Of a DNA stretch of 64,000 bases, positions 1-8,717 are shown piece after piece. Position numbers and translations under genes: made by a program. Positions within the stretch are counted from its first letter, which is position 1. Every line of letters starts with the position of its first letter. The DNA is from Streptomyces sp. CB02923 (lineage in GTDB: Bacteria > Actinomycetota > Actinomycetes > Streptomycetales > Streptomycetaceae): NCBI RefSeq assembly GCF_001905005.1, contig NZ_LWKZ01000026.1, forward strand, positions 1 through 64,000, in the 5' to 3' direction. Below the pieces are notes generated by a model. It saw only the letters and a list, made by a program, of their open reading frames with translations, made no database searches and was not told where the DNA came from.

Positions 1-57
1 TCCGAGAAACAGCGCCTAGGTGCGCTGTCCCGTCACCAACATGCCGGGACGGCACAC

Positions 58-61
58 CTAG
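58..61. repeat. Left copy of CTAG target-site duplication
   Basis: CTAG lies immediately outside the left terminal inverted repeat; its partner is at 1789-1792. Confidence 0.6.
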
Positions 62-105
62 GGCGTGTATCGGAAGTGGATCTTCAGATGGGATGATCTT
101 GTTCT

Positions 106-980
106 GTGGCACGTGGAGACCTGACCGATACGCAGTGGGCTCGCCTGGAGCCGCTGTTGCCGAGGGGCAAGAGACCGGGGCGTCCGCCGGTATGGACCAG
201 GCGGCAGCTGATCGACGGCATACGGTTTCGCACCCGTACCGGCATCCCGTGGCGGGACGTGCCGGAGCGGTAAGGGCCCTGGGCCCGGGGGTACGACCTG
301 TTCCGCCGCTGGCAGCGGGACGGCACCTGGCAACGGATCTTCACCGAACTGCAGGCCCGGGCCGACGCCGAGGAGCTCATCACCTGGGACCTCAGCATCG
401 ACTCCGCTGTCTGCCGGGCGCACCAGCACTCCGCTGGGGCGCGGAAAAGGGGGAGCTGCAGGCCGAGCCGCCGGGCGGCGTCGCTGTCGAGCCGGATGAC
501 CACGGTCTTGGACGATCGCGCGGCGGCCTGACCACCAAGCTGCACCTGGCGGTCGAGCAGGGCCAGAAGCCCATGTCCATCGTGATCACTGCCGGACAGC
601 GTGGCGACTCCCCACAGTTCGAGCCCGTCCTGAAGAAGGTCCGCGTTGCCCGCCTGGGTTCCGGACGTCCGCGCACCCGGCTCGACCGGGTCCGTGCAGA
701 TAAGGCGTACACCTCCCGCAAGAACCGTGCCTACCTGCGCCGACGTGGTATCCGCTGCACCATCCCGGACAAGGCCGACCAGGCTCGTAACCGCAAGAAG
801 CTCGGTTTCCGCGGCGGCCGGCCGCCCAAGTTCGACGCGGAGGACTACAAGGCCCGGCACGCGGTCGAGTGCAGCATGAATCGCCTCAAAAGGCACCGTG
901 CCGTGGCCACGAGATACGACAAGCTTGCGGTCCGCTACGAGGCGACCGTCCTCATCGCGGCCATCAACGAGTGGCTGTGA
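106..980 (+). pseudogene. IS5-family DDE transposase, disrupted (nonsense codon plus two-frame organisation)
   Basis: The reading frame starts at GTG 106 and encodes the N-terminal DUF4096-type domain of IS5 transposases (LTDTQWARLEPLLP, then TGIPWRDVPER). An in-frame TAA at 271-273 replaces the usual Tyr codon of this motif. The same frame resumes after the stop to about 445-453, where a run of four A and five G allows a -1 shift into the second frame. That frame ends at 980 and carries the DDE catalytic core (RGGLTTKLHLA, ADKAYTSRKNRAYLRRRGI, AVECSMNRLKRHRAVATRYDKLA). A two-frame layout with programmed -1 slippage is normal for many IS5 relatives, but the internal stop should make this copy inactive unless it is suppressed or supplied in trans. 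Confidence 0.82.
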
Positions 981-1031
981 CCAGCGCACGTGATGCACGC
1001 TGACAAGGAGTCCGCAAGCATGGAACTGCGG

Positions 1032-1730
1032 TCACTCCCCAGCTGCGGCGAGGAGGATCTGCGCCAGTTCGCTTGGCTGAGAGAGCATCGGCCAGTGGCC
1101 AGTGTCCATCTCGATCAGCCGCCAGTACTCGCTGGTCAGCAGCTTGGCCACGTCGTCGCTCGGCTCGGGGTCACCGAGCGTGCACTTGATGTACGTCGCC
1201 GGGAGATCGCCGAGTGGCCGTTCCAGCGCGGCGGGTTCGGTCAGTGTGGCGCCCGGGTGCGGCGTCGAACCGGCCACGATCCGTGCGATCTGCTCATCGG
1301 TGAGACCGTGGCCCTGGTAGTGGGCTGCGGGCGCGACCGGCCAGAATCCTCCGTTCTCGGCGATCGATGCCCTCACCATCGCCCCGCCGTCCGGCCAGGC
1401 GGAGACGAACGGTTCGCCATCGGCCGGAACACTGGCGTCGACGAAGACCACGCGGGCCAGCCGGTTGCCGATCTGCCCGGCGGCCTGACCGACTGGGATG
1501 CCCGAGTAGCTGTGACCTACCAGGATGACGTCACGCAGACCCTGGCGCTCGACCTCGTCAACGATGTCCTGGACGTGGGTCTTCTGCCCCGCCGGCATGC
1601 CATGCTTCTCGGCGAGGCCGGACAGCGTCAGAGGGTGGACGCCGTGGCCAGCCGCACCCAGATACGGCACCACCTCGTCCCACGCCCACGATCCGAGCCG
1701 CGCACCTGCAACCAGCACGAAGTTCGCCAT
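1032..1730 (-). CDS. Alpha/beta-hydrolase (esterase-like), passenger gene of the insertion sequence
   Basis: The 232-residue product starts at ATG 1730 (MANFVLVAGA). It has a typical small alpha/beta-hydrolase layout: N-terminal strand and oxyanion region, nucleophile elbow GHSYSG with Ser74, and a C-terminal catalytic His in the DTGHWPM segment. There is no signal peptide, so it is expected to be cytoplasmic. It resembles the salicylate-esterase/hydroxynitrile-lyase-like branch of the superfamily; the substrate cannot be read from sequence. It lies on the strand opposite the transposase and ends 51 bp from it, entirely between the terminal repeats of the IS, which suggests it moves with the element. 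Codon use is normal for the chromosome, so it was probably captured from a similar genome. Confidence 0.8.
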   Translation of the reverse strand: MANFVLVAGARLGSWAWDEVVPYLGAAGHGVHPLTLSGLAEKHGMPAGQKTHVQDIVDEVERQGLRDVILVGHSYSGIPVGQAAGQIGNRLARVVFVDASVPADGEPFVSAWPDGGAMVRASIAENGGFWPVAPAAHYQGHGLTDEQIARIVAGSTPHPGATLTEPAALERPLGDLPATYIKCTLGDPEPSDDVAKLLTSEYWRLIEMDTGHWPMLSQPSELAQILLAAAGE

Positions 1731-1788
1731 GGCCGCACCGTAGCGGAGCGACACGACAACCGCTCCGGAAATACTTTCGATACAGGCC

Positions 1789-1792
1789 CTAG
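1789..1792. repeat. Right copy of CTAG target-site duplication
   Basis: CTAG lies immediately outside the right terminal inverted repeat. Read on the minus strand, its first three bases give the TAG stop codon of the adjacent membrane protein gene. Confidence 0.6.
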
Positions 1793-2607
1793 GGATTACG
1801 GCGTGCGCCGGGAATGGCCGCTACTCCGCTCGCGACCATTGCGGTGGTCAGCCCGGCCAGTTGCAGCACGATGCCGCCGAAGCCGAGTGCATCGGCGCCC
1901 GGGTTCGTCAGAACGGCGAGGGGCTCGGGGTTGATGAACACACCGAGGATGAAGGCGCCGCTCAGCGGGATGCACAGGAGCGGTATGGCCCGGCCGGGGA
2001 CCAGCGCGACGAGGACGGCGAGCGCGGCGAACATGGCCGGCCCGGGGCCGTCCCAGCGCAAGCCTTCGGGTGCGGCGTCGCCGATGGCGTCCGCCAGCAG
2101 TCCCGCGATGACGATCCATACCGCGGGGCGGCGCGGATTCTCCGCGCTGAGCGGCTTGACGAGGGGTGCGGTCCGTTGACGGAGGTTGTGCCGGATGGCG
2201 AGTGCACCGGCTACGGTCGAGGTACCGAGACCCAGCAGCATGACGGCGTTGCCCGCGACCATCAGGGTGGTGTCACTGGCGAGGTTGGCGGTCAGATTTC
2301 CTCCGGCCAGCCCGCCGCCCACGATCCACAGGGAGAGCACCACAGCCGCCACCGGCGACCAGGGTGACCGCCGGTCCAGCCATACGATCGCCGCAGCCGC
2401 AGCGATGTAGACGAGGCCGGGCGGAAACCCGGGGAACCGGGCCGGCTCGCCGATCCACTGCAGCACGAGGCCCGCACCCGCCAGCAACTGGCCACCGATC
2501 GCCCCGGCAGTGGCCGGCGAGAGCGAGCGTAAGGGCGGCGGGGGCTGGGCGACAGGGCGCGGAGCGCCGGTGCGGGGCTGTGGGAACGCGTGGGGTGAAT
2601 TCTTCAT
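1789..2607 (-). CDS. Integral membrane protein of unknown function
   Basis: The 272-residue product begins at ATG 2607 (MKNSPHAF); an upstream in-frame ATG at 2619 is also possible, and neither has a clear ribosome-binding site. A proline-rich, probably cytoplasmic N-terminus of about 35 residues is followed by seven or eight hydrophobic segments, including AAAAAIVWL, VVLSLWIVGG, NAVMLLGLG, IVIAGLLADAI, LAVLVALVP and IPLSGAFILGVFI. No transporter or enzyme signature was recognised. The TAG stop overlaps the CTAG duplicated by the adjacent IS, so the protein is intact despite the insertion. It lies downstream of the SARP regulator on the same strand, separated by about 210 bp containing a perfect 24-bp palindrome. 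Confidence 0.72.
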   Translation of the reverse strand: MKNSPHAFPQPRTGAPRPVAQPPPPLRSLSPATAGAIGGQLLAGAGLVLQWIGEPARFPGFPPGLVYIAAAAAIVWLDRRSPWSPVAAVVLSLWIVGGGLAGGNLTANLASDTTLMVAGNAVMLLGLGTSTVAGALAIRHNLRQRTAPLVKPLSAENPRRPAVWIVIAGLLADAIGDAAPEGLRWDGPGPAMFAALAVLVALVPGRAIPLLCIPLSGAFILGVFINPEPLAVLTNPGADALGFGGIVLQLAGLTTAMVASGVAAIPGARRNP

Positions 2608-2686
2608 GGCCACGAGCATCGGCCGGTACGGCGCTGCCCGCGTCCACCGGCGGAAGGCTGTCGGCGTACTCCCGCGGGGGCAGCCG

Positions 2687-2710
2687 ACTTCCCGTCGGCC
2701 GACGGGAAGT
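2687..2710. terminator. Perfect 24-bp palindrome downstream of the SARP gene
   Basis: ACTTCCCGTCGG is followed immediately by its exact reverse complement. It lies 107 bp beyond the stop of the SARP gene and 80 bp upstream of the next minus-strand gene. It could terminate SARP transcription or be an operator for the membrane protein gene; the absence of a loop leaves this open. Confidence 0.45.
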
Positions 2711-2816
2711 GCGTGCTCCGGCCCTGCGTGCCGGGTCTTCTCCTTCGAGGTCCGGCCCGCCGGTGGTCCTCGTCCCGCTCGCGCCGCGGGCTCACGCCCG
2801 CCGTGTCCGGGTGCCG

Positions 2817-5800
2817 CTACGGCGCGGGAGGTGACGCGGGCGGCGCCGCGCAGCGCAGCCGCGCCGGATCGGTTCGGGTCAGGGCCGCCGGGACGTCCAG
2901 CTGCCAGCCGGTCTCGTACGCCTCGGCGAAGCGCTCGTCGCCGAGTGCGGCCCGGCTGCGGCTGCTCAGCGTGCGGACCTGCGGATCGGTGGGGTCGTGG
3001 GCGCCGCGCAGCCGGGCCGCCGCGCCGAGCAGGACTGCGGCTTCGCGGTGGTGTCCGTACAGCGCGGCGAGGCCCGCCACGGTCACCGCCACCGTCGCCA
3101 CGATCGGCATGTCCCTGCTGTCGACTGCCGCCACGTACGCCCCGCCCAGCACCTCTTCGGCTCCCGGCCCGTCGCCGAGTCCGAGACAGAGCGTGCCCCG
3201 TACCACGCCGACCAGTGCCTGCCCCTGGTGGCCGTCGAACAGGACCTGCTCGGACAGTCCGGCCTCGACCGACTCGACCAGCTCGCGCGCCCGGACCAGA
3301 TCGCCGGTCCGCAGCCACAGAGCGGCTTCCCGCGCGTCGAGCAGAATCGCCGTCTCGGGCAACGCCGAGCGCAGCGCGCGCTCGCGGGCCCTGGCGGTCA
3401 TCTCGGCCGCCCGTGCGGTCTCGTCGAGCCGCACGTACAGATCGATCAGACGCAGGTCGACGAAGATCTCGTCTCTGAGGCTGAGCGAGCCGAACTCGCG
3501 GGCGAGCCGTTTGGCCTGGTTCAGGTCGGCCAGTGCGCCGTCGAGATCGCCGTCGTACTGCCGGACCAGCGCGTGCAGCGGCAGCGCCTTGGCCAGGCCC
3601 CAGCGGTCGCCCGCCCGGGTGAAGCACTCCAGCGCGGCGCGCACGTCGCTGCGGACCCCGGCGAACCGGCCGTCGTTCTCGGCGAACTGGGCCCGGAACA
3701 TGCGGGCCATTCCGGCCAGCCACACGTCGGGCCCGTCGACCAGCTGCTGGAGGACCGTCGTCGGCACCTCGGCCTCCGCCAGGGTGGCCAGCCCGACCGC
3801 GGTCAGCGCGCCGCGGAGGCCCGGCAGCTCCGGACTGCTCAGCAGCCGGCCGGCGAGCGCCCGCAGTTCCTCGCGCCGCTCCTTGATCCAGTCGTTGGCC
3901 GACGCCCCCTGGGTGGCGACGGTGTTGAGCACCAGCAGCCCCTCGGCGACGTCGCGTTCCGGGCTCGGCCGTCCGGTCGGCAGCGCGACCACCTCACCGA
4001 GCCAGTAGGCCGCGTCGGGGTGCCGGCCGAGCATCTGCCAGTACCAGACCAGATTCAACGCGAGCGTGATCGCGCCGGTGGTGTCCTCGGTGGCGCAGAG
4101 GTGGCGCAGGACGGCGAGCACGTTGTCGTACTCGGTGTGCAGCGTGTGGAGTGCGTCGAGCTGCCCGGGGCCGCGCAGCAGTGGGTCGTGGTGGGCGACC
4201 AACTCGGCGAAGTAACGGGCGGCCAGGTCCCGCACGCTGCTCAGGGTGCCCTGCTCGGCCAGCCGCTCCAGGCCGTACTCGCGGATGGTCTCCAGCATCC
4301 GGTACCGGCCGGTGTCCGGCGCGAGCTGCAGCAACGAACGGTCGGCCAGTCCCGCGAGCAGTTCCGGGACGTCGGCGAGCGGCACCGCGGTACCGGCACA
4401 GACCGCGGCGGCCGAAGCCGGTGTGACGCCGCCGGGCAGGACCGCGACGCGCTCCGCGACCGCGCGGGTGTCCGGGCCGAGCAGGTCCCAGCTCCACGCG
4501 ATGACCGCGCGCAGCGTGCGATGCCGGGGGAAGGCGGTCCGGCTGCCGGTGGTGAGCAGGCGGAACCGGTCGGACAATCCGGCGGCCAGGCCGCCCAGGG
4601 AGAGCGTGCGCAGGCGGGCCGCGGCCAGTTCGAGTGCGAGCGGTATGCCGTCCAGGCCACGGACGACGCGCAGCACCTCGCTTACGTTGTGCTCGTCGAC
4701 GTCGAATCCGGGCCGTACAGCCGCCGCCCGCTCGGTGAACAGGCGCACCGACGCCGTACGGCGGGCCTGCTCGGCCTCTTCGTGCGGGGCGGGCAGCGCG
4801 AGCGGGCCGAGCGGGACCAGCGCTTCGCCGTCGACCGCCAGTGGCTCCCGGCTCGTGGCCAGCACCCGCAGCGCGGCACAGCGGGCCAGCAGCGCCGCGA
4901 TCAGGTGTGCCACGGCGTCGATCAGGTGCTCGCAGTTGTCCACCAGGAGCAGGTTCTCCCGGCCGTCCAGTTGGTCAGCCAGCACGTCCAGCTCGCCGAC
5001 CGGGTCGCCGCGCAGCTTGGCCGAGGCCTCGAACAGTGCCGAGCCGCGCAGCCCGATCGCGGCCAGCAGCGCCGCCCCGACCTTGGCGGGCTCGGTGACG
5101 GAGGCCAGGTCGATCATCCACACGCCGTCGCGGTACTCGTGCCTGTGGCGGCGGGCGGCCTCGACCGCCAGGCGTGTCTTGCCGGCGCCGCCGGGACCGA
5201 GCACCGTCACCAGGCGTCCGGAGGCGAGCAGCGTGCCGATCCGGGCGAGGTCGTCGTCGCGGCCGATGAAACTGGTAAGCGGCGCGGGCAGATTGCTCGG
5301 TCCTACCTGCGCGGTACCGGGGGCGGGCTGCTCGGCGCGCAGCAGACGCAGGTGGCGTTCGCTTAGGGCGGCGCCCGGGTCGGCGCCGAGGATGTCGGCC
5401 AGGCTCTCGCGGACCTGCTCGTACAGGGCGAGGGCATCGGCCTGGCGCCCTTGGGCGGCGAGTGCGTCCATGAGCAGCGCGGCGGCGCGCTCGTGGACGG
5501 GGTGTTCGGCGAGCAGTGCGGCCAGACGGGCGGCGGCCGTGTCGGCGCGCCCCAGCGCCAGTTCGGCGGCGGCGAGGTCGGCGACGGCCTCGGTCGAGGC
5601 GTGGGCCAGCCGGGTCGCGACGGCGGGCGTCACCGCGGCGACGGCCGTGGGCTCGGCGCCGGGGCTGCCGCCCCACAGCGCCATGGCCTCGCCGAGCACG
5701 GCCGCCGCGGTGTGCGGGTCGTCGGCGCGCAGGCGCTCACGGCCGTCCGCGGCGAGCTGCTCGAACCGCAGCGCGTCCACGTCGGCCACGTCCACGGCCA

Positions 5801-6080
5801 GCCGGTAGCCGCCCGCGAGCCGCGCGACATCGCCGGCCGAGCCGAGGGCCCGGCGCAGCCGCGAGACGAGGGCCTGCAAGGCGTGGGCCGGGTCGGCCGG
5901 CGGGTCCTCGGCCCAGATCGCGTCGATGAGGCCGCTTCCCTCGACGGCGTGCCCGGCGGCGAGGGCCAGCCGTACGACCAGAGCCTGTAATCGGGAGCCG
6001 GGCACGGGCAGGGCGGTGTCGCCACGAGACACCCGAAAGGCGCCGAGCAGTGTGACACGAAGCCGCGATCCCCCGTCCAT
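2817..6080 (-). CDS. Large SARP-family transcriptional regulator (AfsR-like: OmpR-type DNA-binding, BTAD, NB-ARC ATPase, TPR)
   Basis: ATG 6080 (MDGGSRLRVTLLG) is the likely start, preceded by GAGGATCAG; a longer ORF from 6116 lacks support. The 1087-residue product has an N-terminal winged-helix of the OmpR/PhoB type (about residues 1-95, with DAIWAEDPP and LVSRLRRALG), a bacterial transcriptional activator domain (about 95-245), a P-loop ATPase (GPGGAGKT near 294-301, LLLVDNCEH as Walker B, LATSREPL sensor) and a long alpha-helical TPR-like C-terminus. This is the AfsR architecture: a pathway activator that binds short direct repeats and needs ATP hydrolysis. It is divergent from the FAD monooxygenase, and three 11-bp direct repeats lie between them, so it probably controls that gene and perhaps itself. 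Confidence 0.92.
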   Translation of the reverse strand: MDGGSRLRVTLLGAFRVSRGDTALPVPGSRLQALVVRLALAAGHAVEGSGLIDAIWAEDPPADPAHALQALVSRLRRALGSAGDVARLAGGYRLAVDVADVDALRFEQLAADGRERLRADDPHTAAAVLGEAMALWGGSPGAEPTAVAAVTPAVATRLAHASTEAVADLAAAELALGRADTAAARLAALLAEHPVHERAAALLMDALAAQGRQADALALYEQVRESLADILGADPGAALSERHLRLLRAEQPAPGTAQVGPSNLPAPLTSFIGRDDDLARIGTLLASGRLVTVLGPGGAGKTRLAVEAARRHRHEYRDGVWMIDLASVTEPAKVGAALLAAIGLRGSALFEASAKLRGDPVGELDVLADQLDGRENLLLVDNCEHLIDAVAHLIAALLARCAALRVLATSREPLAVDGEALVPLGPLALPAPHEEAEQARRTASVRLFTERAAAVRPGFDVDEHNVSEVLRVVRGLDGIPLALELAAARLRTLSLGGLAAGLSDRFRLLTTGSRTAFPRHRTLRAVIAWSWDLLGPDTRAVAERVAVLPGGVTPASAAAVCAGTAVPLADVPELLAGLADRSLLQLAPDTGRYRMLETIREYGLERLAEQGTLSSVRDLAARYFAELVAHHDPLLRGPGQLDALHTLHTEYDNVLAVLRHLCATEDTTGAITLALNLVWYWQMLGRHPDAAYWLGEVVALPTGRPSPERDVAEGLLVLNTVATQGASANDWIKERREELRALAGRLLSSPELPGLRGALTAVGLATLAEAEVPTTVLQQLVDGPDVWLAGMARMFRAQFAENDGRFAGVRSDVRAALECFTRAGDRWGLAKALPLHALVRQYDGDLDGALADLNQAKRLAREFGSLSLRDEIFVDLRLIDLYVRLDETARAAEMTARARERALRSALPETAILLDAREAALWLRTGDLVRARELVESVEAGLSEQVLFDGHQGQALVGVVRGTLCLGLGDGPGAEEVLGGAYVAAVDSRDMPIVATVAVTVAGLAALYGHHREAAVLLGAAARLRGAHDPTDPQVRTLSSRSRAALGDERFAEAYETGWQLDVPAALTRTDPARLRCAAPPASPPAP

Positions 6081-6140
6081 CAGCTGATCCTCGCACGCGC
6101 ACGGCCGGGTCCTCACATCAGAGCGGTGCCCGCGTGCCGT

Positions 6141-6173
6141 CGTGTCAACGCCGTGTGCGCGCCGTGTGAGCGG
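6141..6173 (+). promoter_or_regulatory. Candidate SARP operator: three 11-bp direct repeats
   Basis: CGTGTCAACGC, CGTGTGCGCGC and CGTGTGAGCGG lie head to tail at 6141-6151, 6152-6162 and 6163-6173. Heptamer direct repeats spaced by 11 bp are the known binding pattern of SARP activators, usually placed just upstream of the -10 element. They lie 54 bp upstream of the monooxygenase start, between it and the SARP gene. Confidence 0.68.
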
Positions 6174-6226
6174 GCCGCGGCAAAGTTGGCGTGTCGCCGA
6201 GAACCGGCTTCTGAAAGGGAGATCTC

Positions 6227-7747
6227 ATGCATGACGTCGTGATCGTGGGCGCCGGCCCGGTCGGTCTGTTCCTTGCCTGCGAACTCGGCCTCGCGGGCTG
6301 CTCCGTCCTCGTACTCGAACGGGAGCCGGAGCCCGGCTCCCCCTGGCGGGCGGACCCGCTCGGCATGCGGGGCCTGTCCGCCGGGTCGGTCGAGGCGTTC
6401 TACCGCCGCGGGATGCTGCACCCGCTGCTCACGGCGTCGGGCGTCCACGATGGTCCCGGCCCCGCCCCCGACGCGGACGAGCCGTCACCCCCTCGTGACG
6501 TGGGCCACTTCGCCGGCATGGTGCTCGATCCGGTCAAAGTCGACCTGGCCGCCCTGCCGTTCCGGCTCCCCGGCCCGGCGATGGACGGCGTACTGACGAA
6601 CCTCGAAGCGGTCGAGACGGTGCTGTCCGAGCGGGCTGCCGAGCTGGGCGTGGAGATCAGGCGCGGCGTCACGGTCTCCGCCGTCGTACAGGACGACGAG
6701 AGCGTGGTCGCGCACGACGGCGAGCACGAATACCCGGCGCGCTGGCTCGTCGGCTGCGACGGCGGGCGCAGCGCGGTACGCGGGCTCGCGGGCTTCGCGT
6801 TCGTCGGCACCGAACCGCTCTTCACCGGCTACGTCATGCTCGCCACCGTCGCCGGCCCCGGCAAGCTGAGCCCCGGGATCAACCTGACGCCGACGGGCAT
6901 GTACATCCGGATGCCCGCCGAGGGGCACATCGGCATGATGGACTTCGACGGCGGTGCGTTCGACCGCTCGCAGCAGCCGACGTCCGGCCATCTCCAGGCG
7001 GTGCTGCGCCGCGTGTCCGGCACCGAAGTGACGTTACGTCACGTCCATCGCGTCTCGACCTTCACCGACCGGACGATGCAGGCGACGGCCTACCGGCGCG
7101 GACGCGTCCTGCTCGCGGGCGACGCCGCGCACATCCACTCCCCCCTCGGCGGACAGGGCCTCAACCTCGGCATCGGCGACGCCATGAACCTGGGGTGGAA
7201 GCTCGCGGCGACCGTGCACGGGGACGCGCCGGACGGGCTTCTCGACACCTACACCCGCGAGCGGCATCCGATCGGCGCACGGGTGCTCGACTGGACGCGC
7301 GCCCAGGCCGCGGTGATGACGCCGGGCCCACATGGCCAGGCGCTCCAAGGAGTGCTGCGCGACCTGCTCGGGACACGTGACGGAACGACCCACGTGTTCG
7401 AGAAGGTGTCGGGCACGTCGATCCGCTACGACCTCGGCAGCGAGCAGCCGCTGATCGGCCGCAACGCCCCGGACCTCCGTCTCGAAGACGGCACCCGCCT
7501 CGGCGAGCTGTTGCAGGACGGGCGCGGCGTCGCGCTCGATTTCAGCACCGATCGCGGCCTGCGCGAGGCGGCGACGGGCCGGCGGAGCCGCCTGCGTTAC
7601 GCGGCCGGGCCGGCGAAGAACGACCTCGGACTGGGCGCCGTGCTCGTACGGCCGGACGGCATCGTCGTCTGGGCAGGCGACCGCGACGTCGACCGGCAGG
7701 CGTTCGAGCGGGCCGCCGACCAGTGGTTCGGCACCGCGGGAGTCTGA
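6227..7747 (+). CDS. Class A FAD-dependent aromatic monooxygenase (PgaE/RebC-like)
   Basis: The 506-residue product starts at ATG 6227 behind GAAAGGGAG. It has the Rossmann GAGPVG motif (residues 8-13), the DG motif CDGGRSAVR for FAD/NADPH binding, and GDAAHIHSPLGGQGLNLG near residue 298 for FAD pyrophosphate binding. A thioredoxin-like C-terminal domain of about 120 residues is typical of the polyketide and phenol hydroxylase branch. The enzyme is expected to hydroxylate a phenolic or polyketide substrate in the cytoplasm using NAD(P)H and oxygen. It stands alone beside a SARP regulator with an apparent SARP operator in its promoter, suggesting dedicated activation; no polyketide synthase is in the window, so the substrate is unknown. 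Confidence 0.92.
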   Translation: MHDVVIVGAGPVGLFLACELGLAGCSVLVLEREPEPGSPWRADPLGMRGLSAGSVEAFYRRGMLHPLLTASGVHDGPGPAPDADEPSPPRDVGHFAGMVLDPVKVDLAALPFRLPGPAMDGVLTNLEAVETVLSERAAELGVEIRRGVTVSAVVQDDESVVAHDGEHEYPARWLVGCDGGRSAVRGLAGFAFVGTEPLFTGYVMLATVAGPGKLSPGINLTPTGMYIRMPAEGHIGMMDFDGGAFDRSQQPTSGHLQAVLRRVSGTEVTLRHVHRVSTFTDRTMQATAYRRGRVLLAGDAAHIHSPLGGQGLNLGIGDAMNLGWKLAATVHGDAPDGLLDTYTRERHPIGARVLDWTRAQAAVMTPGPHGQALQGVLRDLLGTRDGTTHVFEKVSGTSIRYDLGSEQPLIGRNAPDLRLEDGTRLGELLQDGRGVALDFSTDRGLREAATGRRSRLRYAAGPAKNDLGLGAVLVRPDGIVVWAGDRDVDRQAFERAADQWFGTAGV

Positions 7748-7918
7748 GCCGCCGCTCGGTTTCCTGGTGGGTCTTTCCTGGTCCTCGTTCCTCGCTCCCC
7801 GGCAAAACCGCTCTGTTCCCTGGTGGGCCTTCTCATTCCCCCACCCGTAACTCTTTCCCGACCAACGTTTCCTCCCCGACCAACGTTCCTTACCCGACCC
7901 ACACTTCAAGGAGCACAC

Positions 7919-8587
7919 ATGACGATCACTCTCCGCCCGGGAACCACTGCGATGTTCACCGGCGATTCGATCACCGACAGCCAGCGGTTGCGGAGCGAGG
8001 ACGGCCTCGGATTCGGCTACCCGCTGCACATTGCGGGCGAGTGGGGCTTCCGGCACCCGGACCGGCCCGTGACCTGGCTCAACACCGGGATCGGTGGTCA
8101 CAAGGTGATGGACCTCGAAGCCCGGTGGCAGGCGGACGTGCTCGACGCGCGCCCGGACGTGGTGTCGGTCCTCGTCGGAATCAACGACATGGGCTGGCAC
8201 ACGCTGGACCCTGCGGGGTACGTGATTCCCGTGGAGGAGTTCCGAGCGGGTTACGACCGTCTGCTCGCGCCCCTCGCCGAGACGGGCACGGAGCTGATCC
8301 TCATCGAACCGTTCATCCTGCCGATCCGCGGCGTCGTCGAGGCCGGGGTCGGCACCGTGCTCATCGGAGAGAAGGAGCGCAAGGAATGGCGCGCCGACCT
8401 GGACCCGAAGATCCAGGCCGTGCGGGAACTCGCCGACCGGTACGGTGCCCATCTGCTCCCCGCCGACGACATGTTCGCCGAACTCTCGGCGTCGGCCGGA
8501 CCGGAACACTGGTCCGAGGACGGCGTACACCCGACCCCGGCCGGTCACGCCGCGCTCGCGGCGGCCTGGTTGCGCCTGGTCGCGTGA
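7919..8587 (+). CDS. SGNH/GDSL-family hydrolase
   Basis: ATG 7919 (MTITLRPGTTAMF) is chosen because AAGGAG ends about seven bases upstream; an in-frame extension to 7823 is proline-rich and unlikely. The 222-residue protein has block I GDSIT with nucleophile Ser17, the Gly of block II in NTGIGGHK, block III GINDMGW, and the catalytic Asp/His pair in DGVHPTPAGH near the C-terminus. There is no signal peptide. The family includes rhamnogalacturonan acetylesterase-like and lysophospholipase-like esterases; this length and the block V spacing fit the acetylesterase-like group, but the substrate is not determined. The upstream gap of 171 bp holds two copies of CCGACCAACGTT 16 bp apart. Confidence 0.88.
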   Translation: MTITLRPGTTAMFTGDSITDSQRLRSEDGLGFGYPLHIAGEWGFRHPDRPVTWLNTGIGGHKVMDLEARWQADVLDARPDVVSVLVGINDMGWHTLDPAGYVIPVEEFRAGYDRLLAPLAETGTELILIEPFILPIRGVVEAGVGTVLIGEKERKEWRADLDPKIQAVRELADRYGAHLLPADDMFAELSASAGPEHWSEDGVHPTPAGHAALAAAWLRLVA

Positions 8588-8717
8588 TCGGATCCTGCGG
8601 TGGCCCACGGCACCGGTGAGCGATGAACGGTGGCCGGTGACGGTGGCCGAGAGGAGCTTCGCCGGTCGGCACGCCGCTCCGCTGCGGGCGTAGGAGATCT
8701 CGTCTTGGCGGAGCAGG

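Larger units (their letters stand above)
62..1788. mobile_element. IS5-family insertion sequence with a passenger hydrolase gene
   Basis: The left end at 62-77 (GGCGTGTATCGGAAGT) and the reverse complement of the right end at 1773-1788 (GGCCTGTATCGAAAGT) match at 14 of 16 positions. The two ends are flanked by CTAG at 58-61 and CTAG at 1789-1792, which looks like a 4-bp target duplication; YTAR-type targets are known for part of the IS5 family. Between the ends lie a broken IS5-type transposase on the plus strand and an intact alpha/beta-hydrolase on the minus strand. No inverted repeat was found directly after the transposase, so the hydrolase appears to lie inside the element. The right-hand CTAG forms the stop codon of the neighbouring membrane protein gene, so the insertion fell exactly at that gene's end. 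Confidence 0.72.

Noticed and set aside
2997..5366. A 789-codon open frame antisense to the SARP regulator
   Set aside because: Low-complexity Arg/Gln/Gly-rich translation with no motif; the opposite strand has clear SARP and ATPase motifs.
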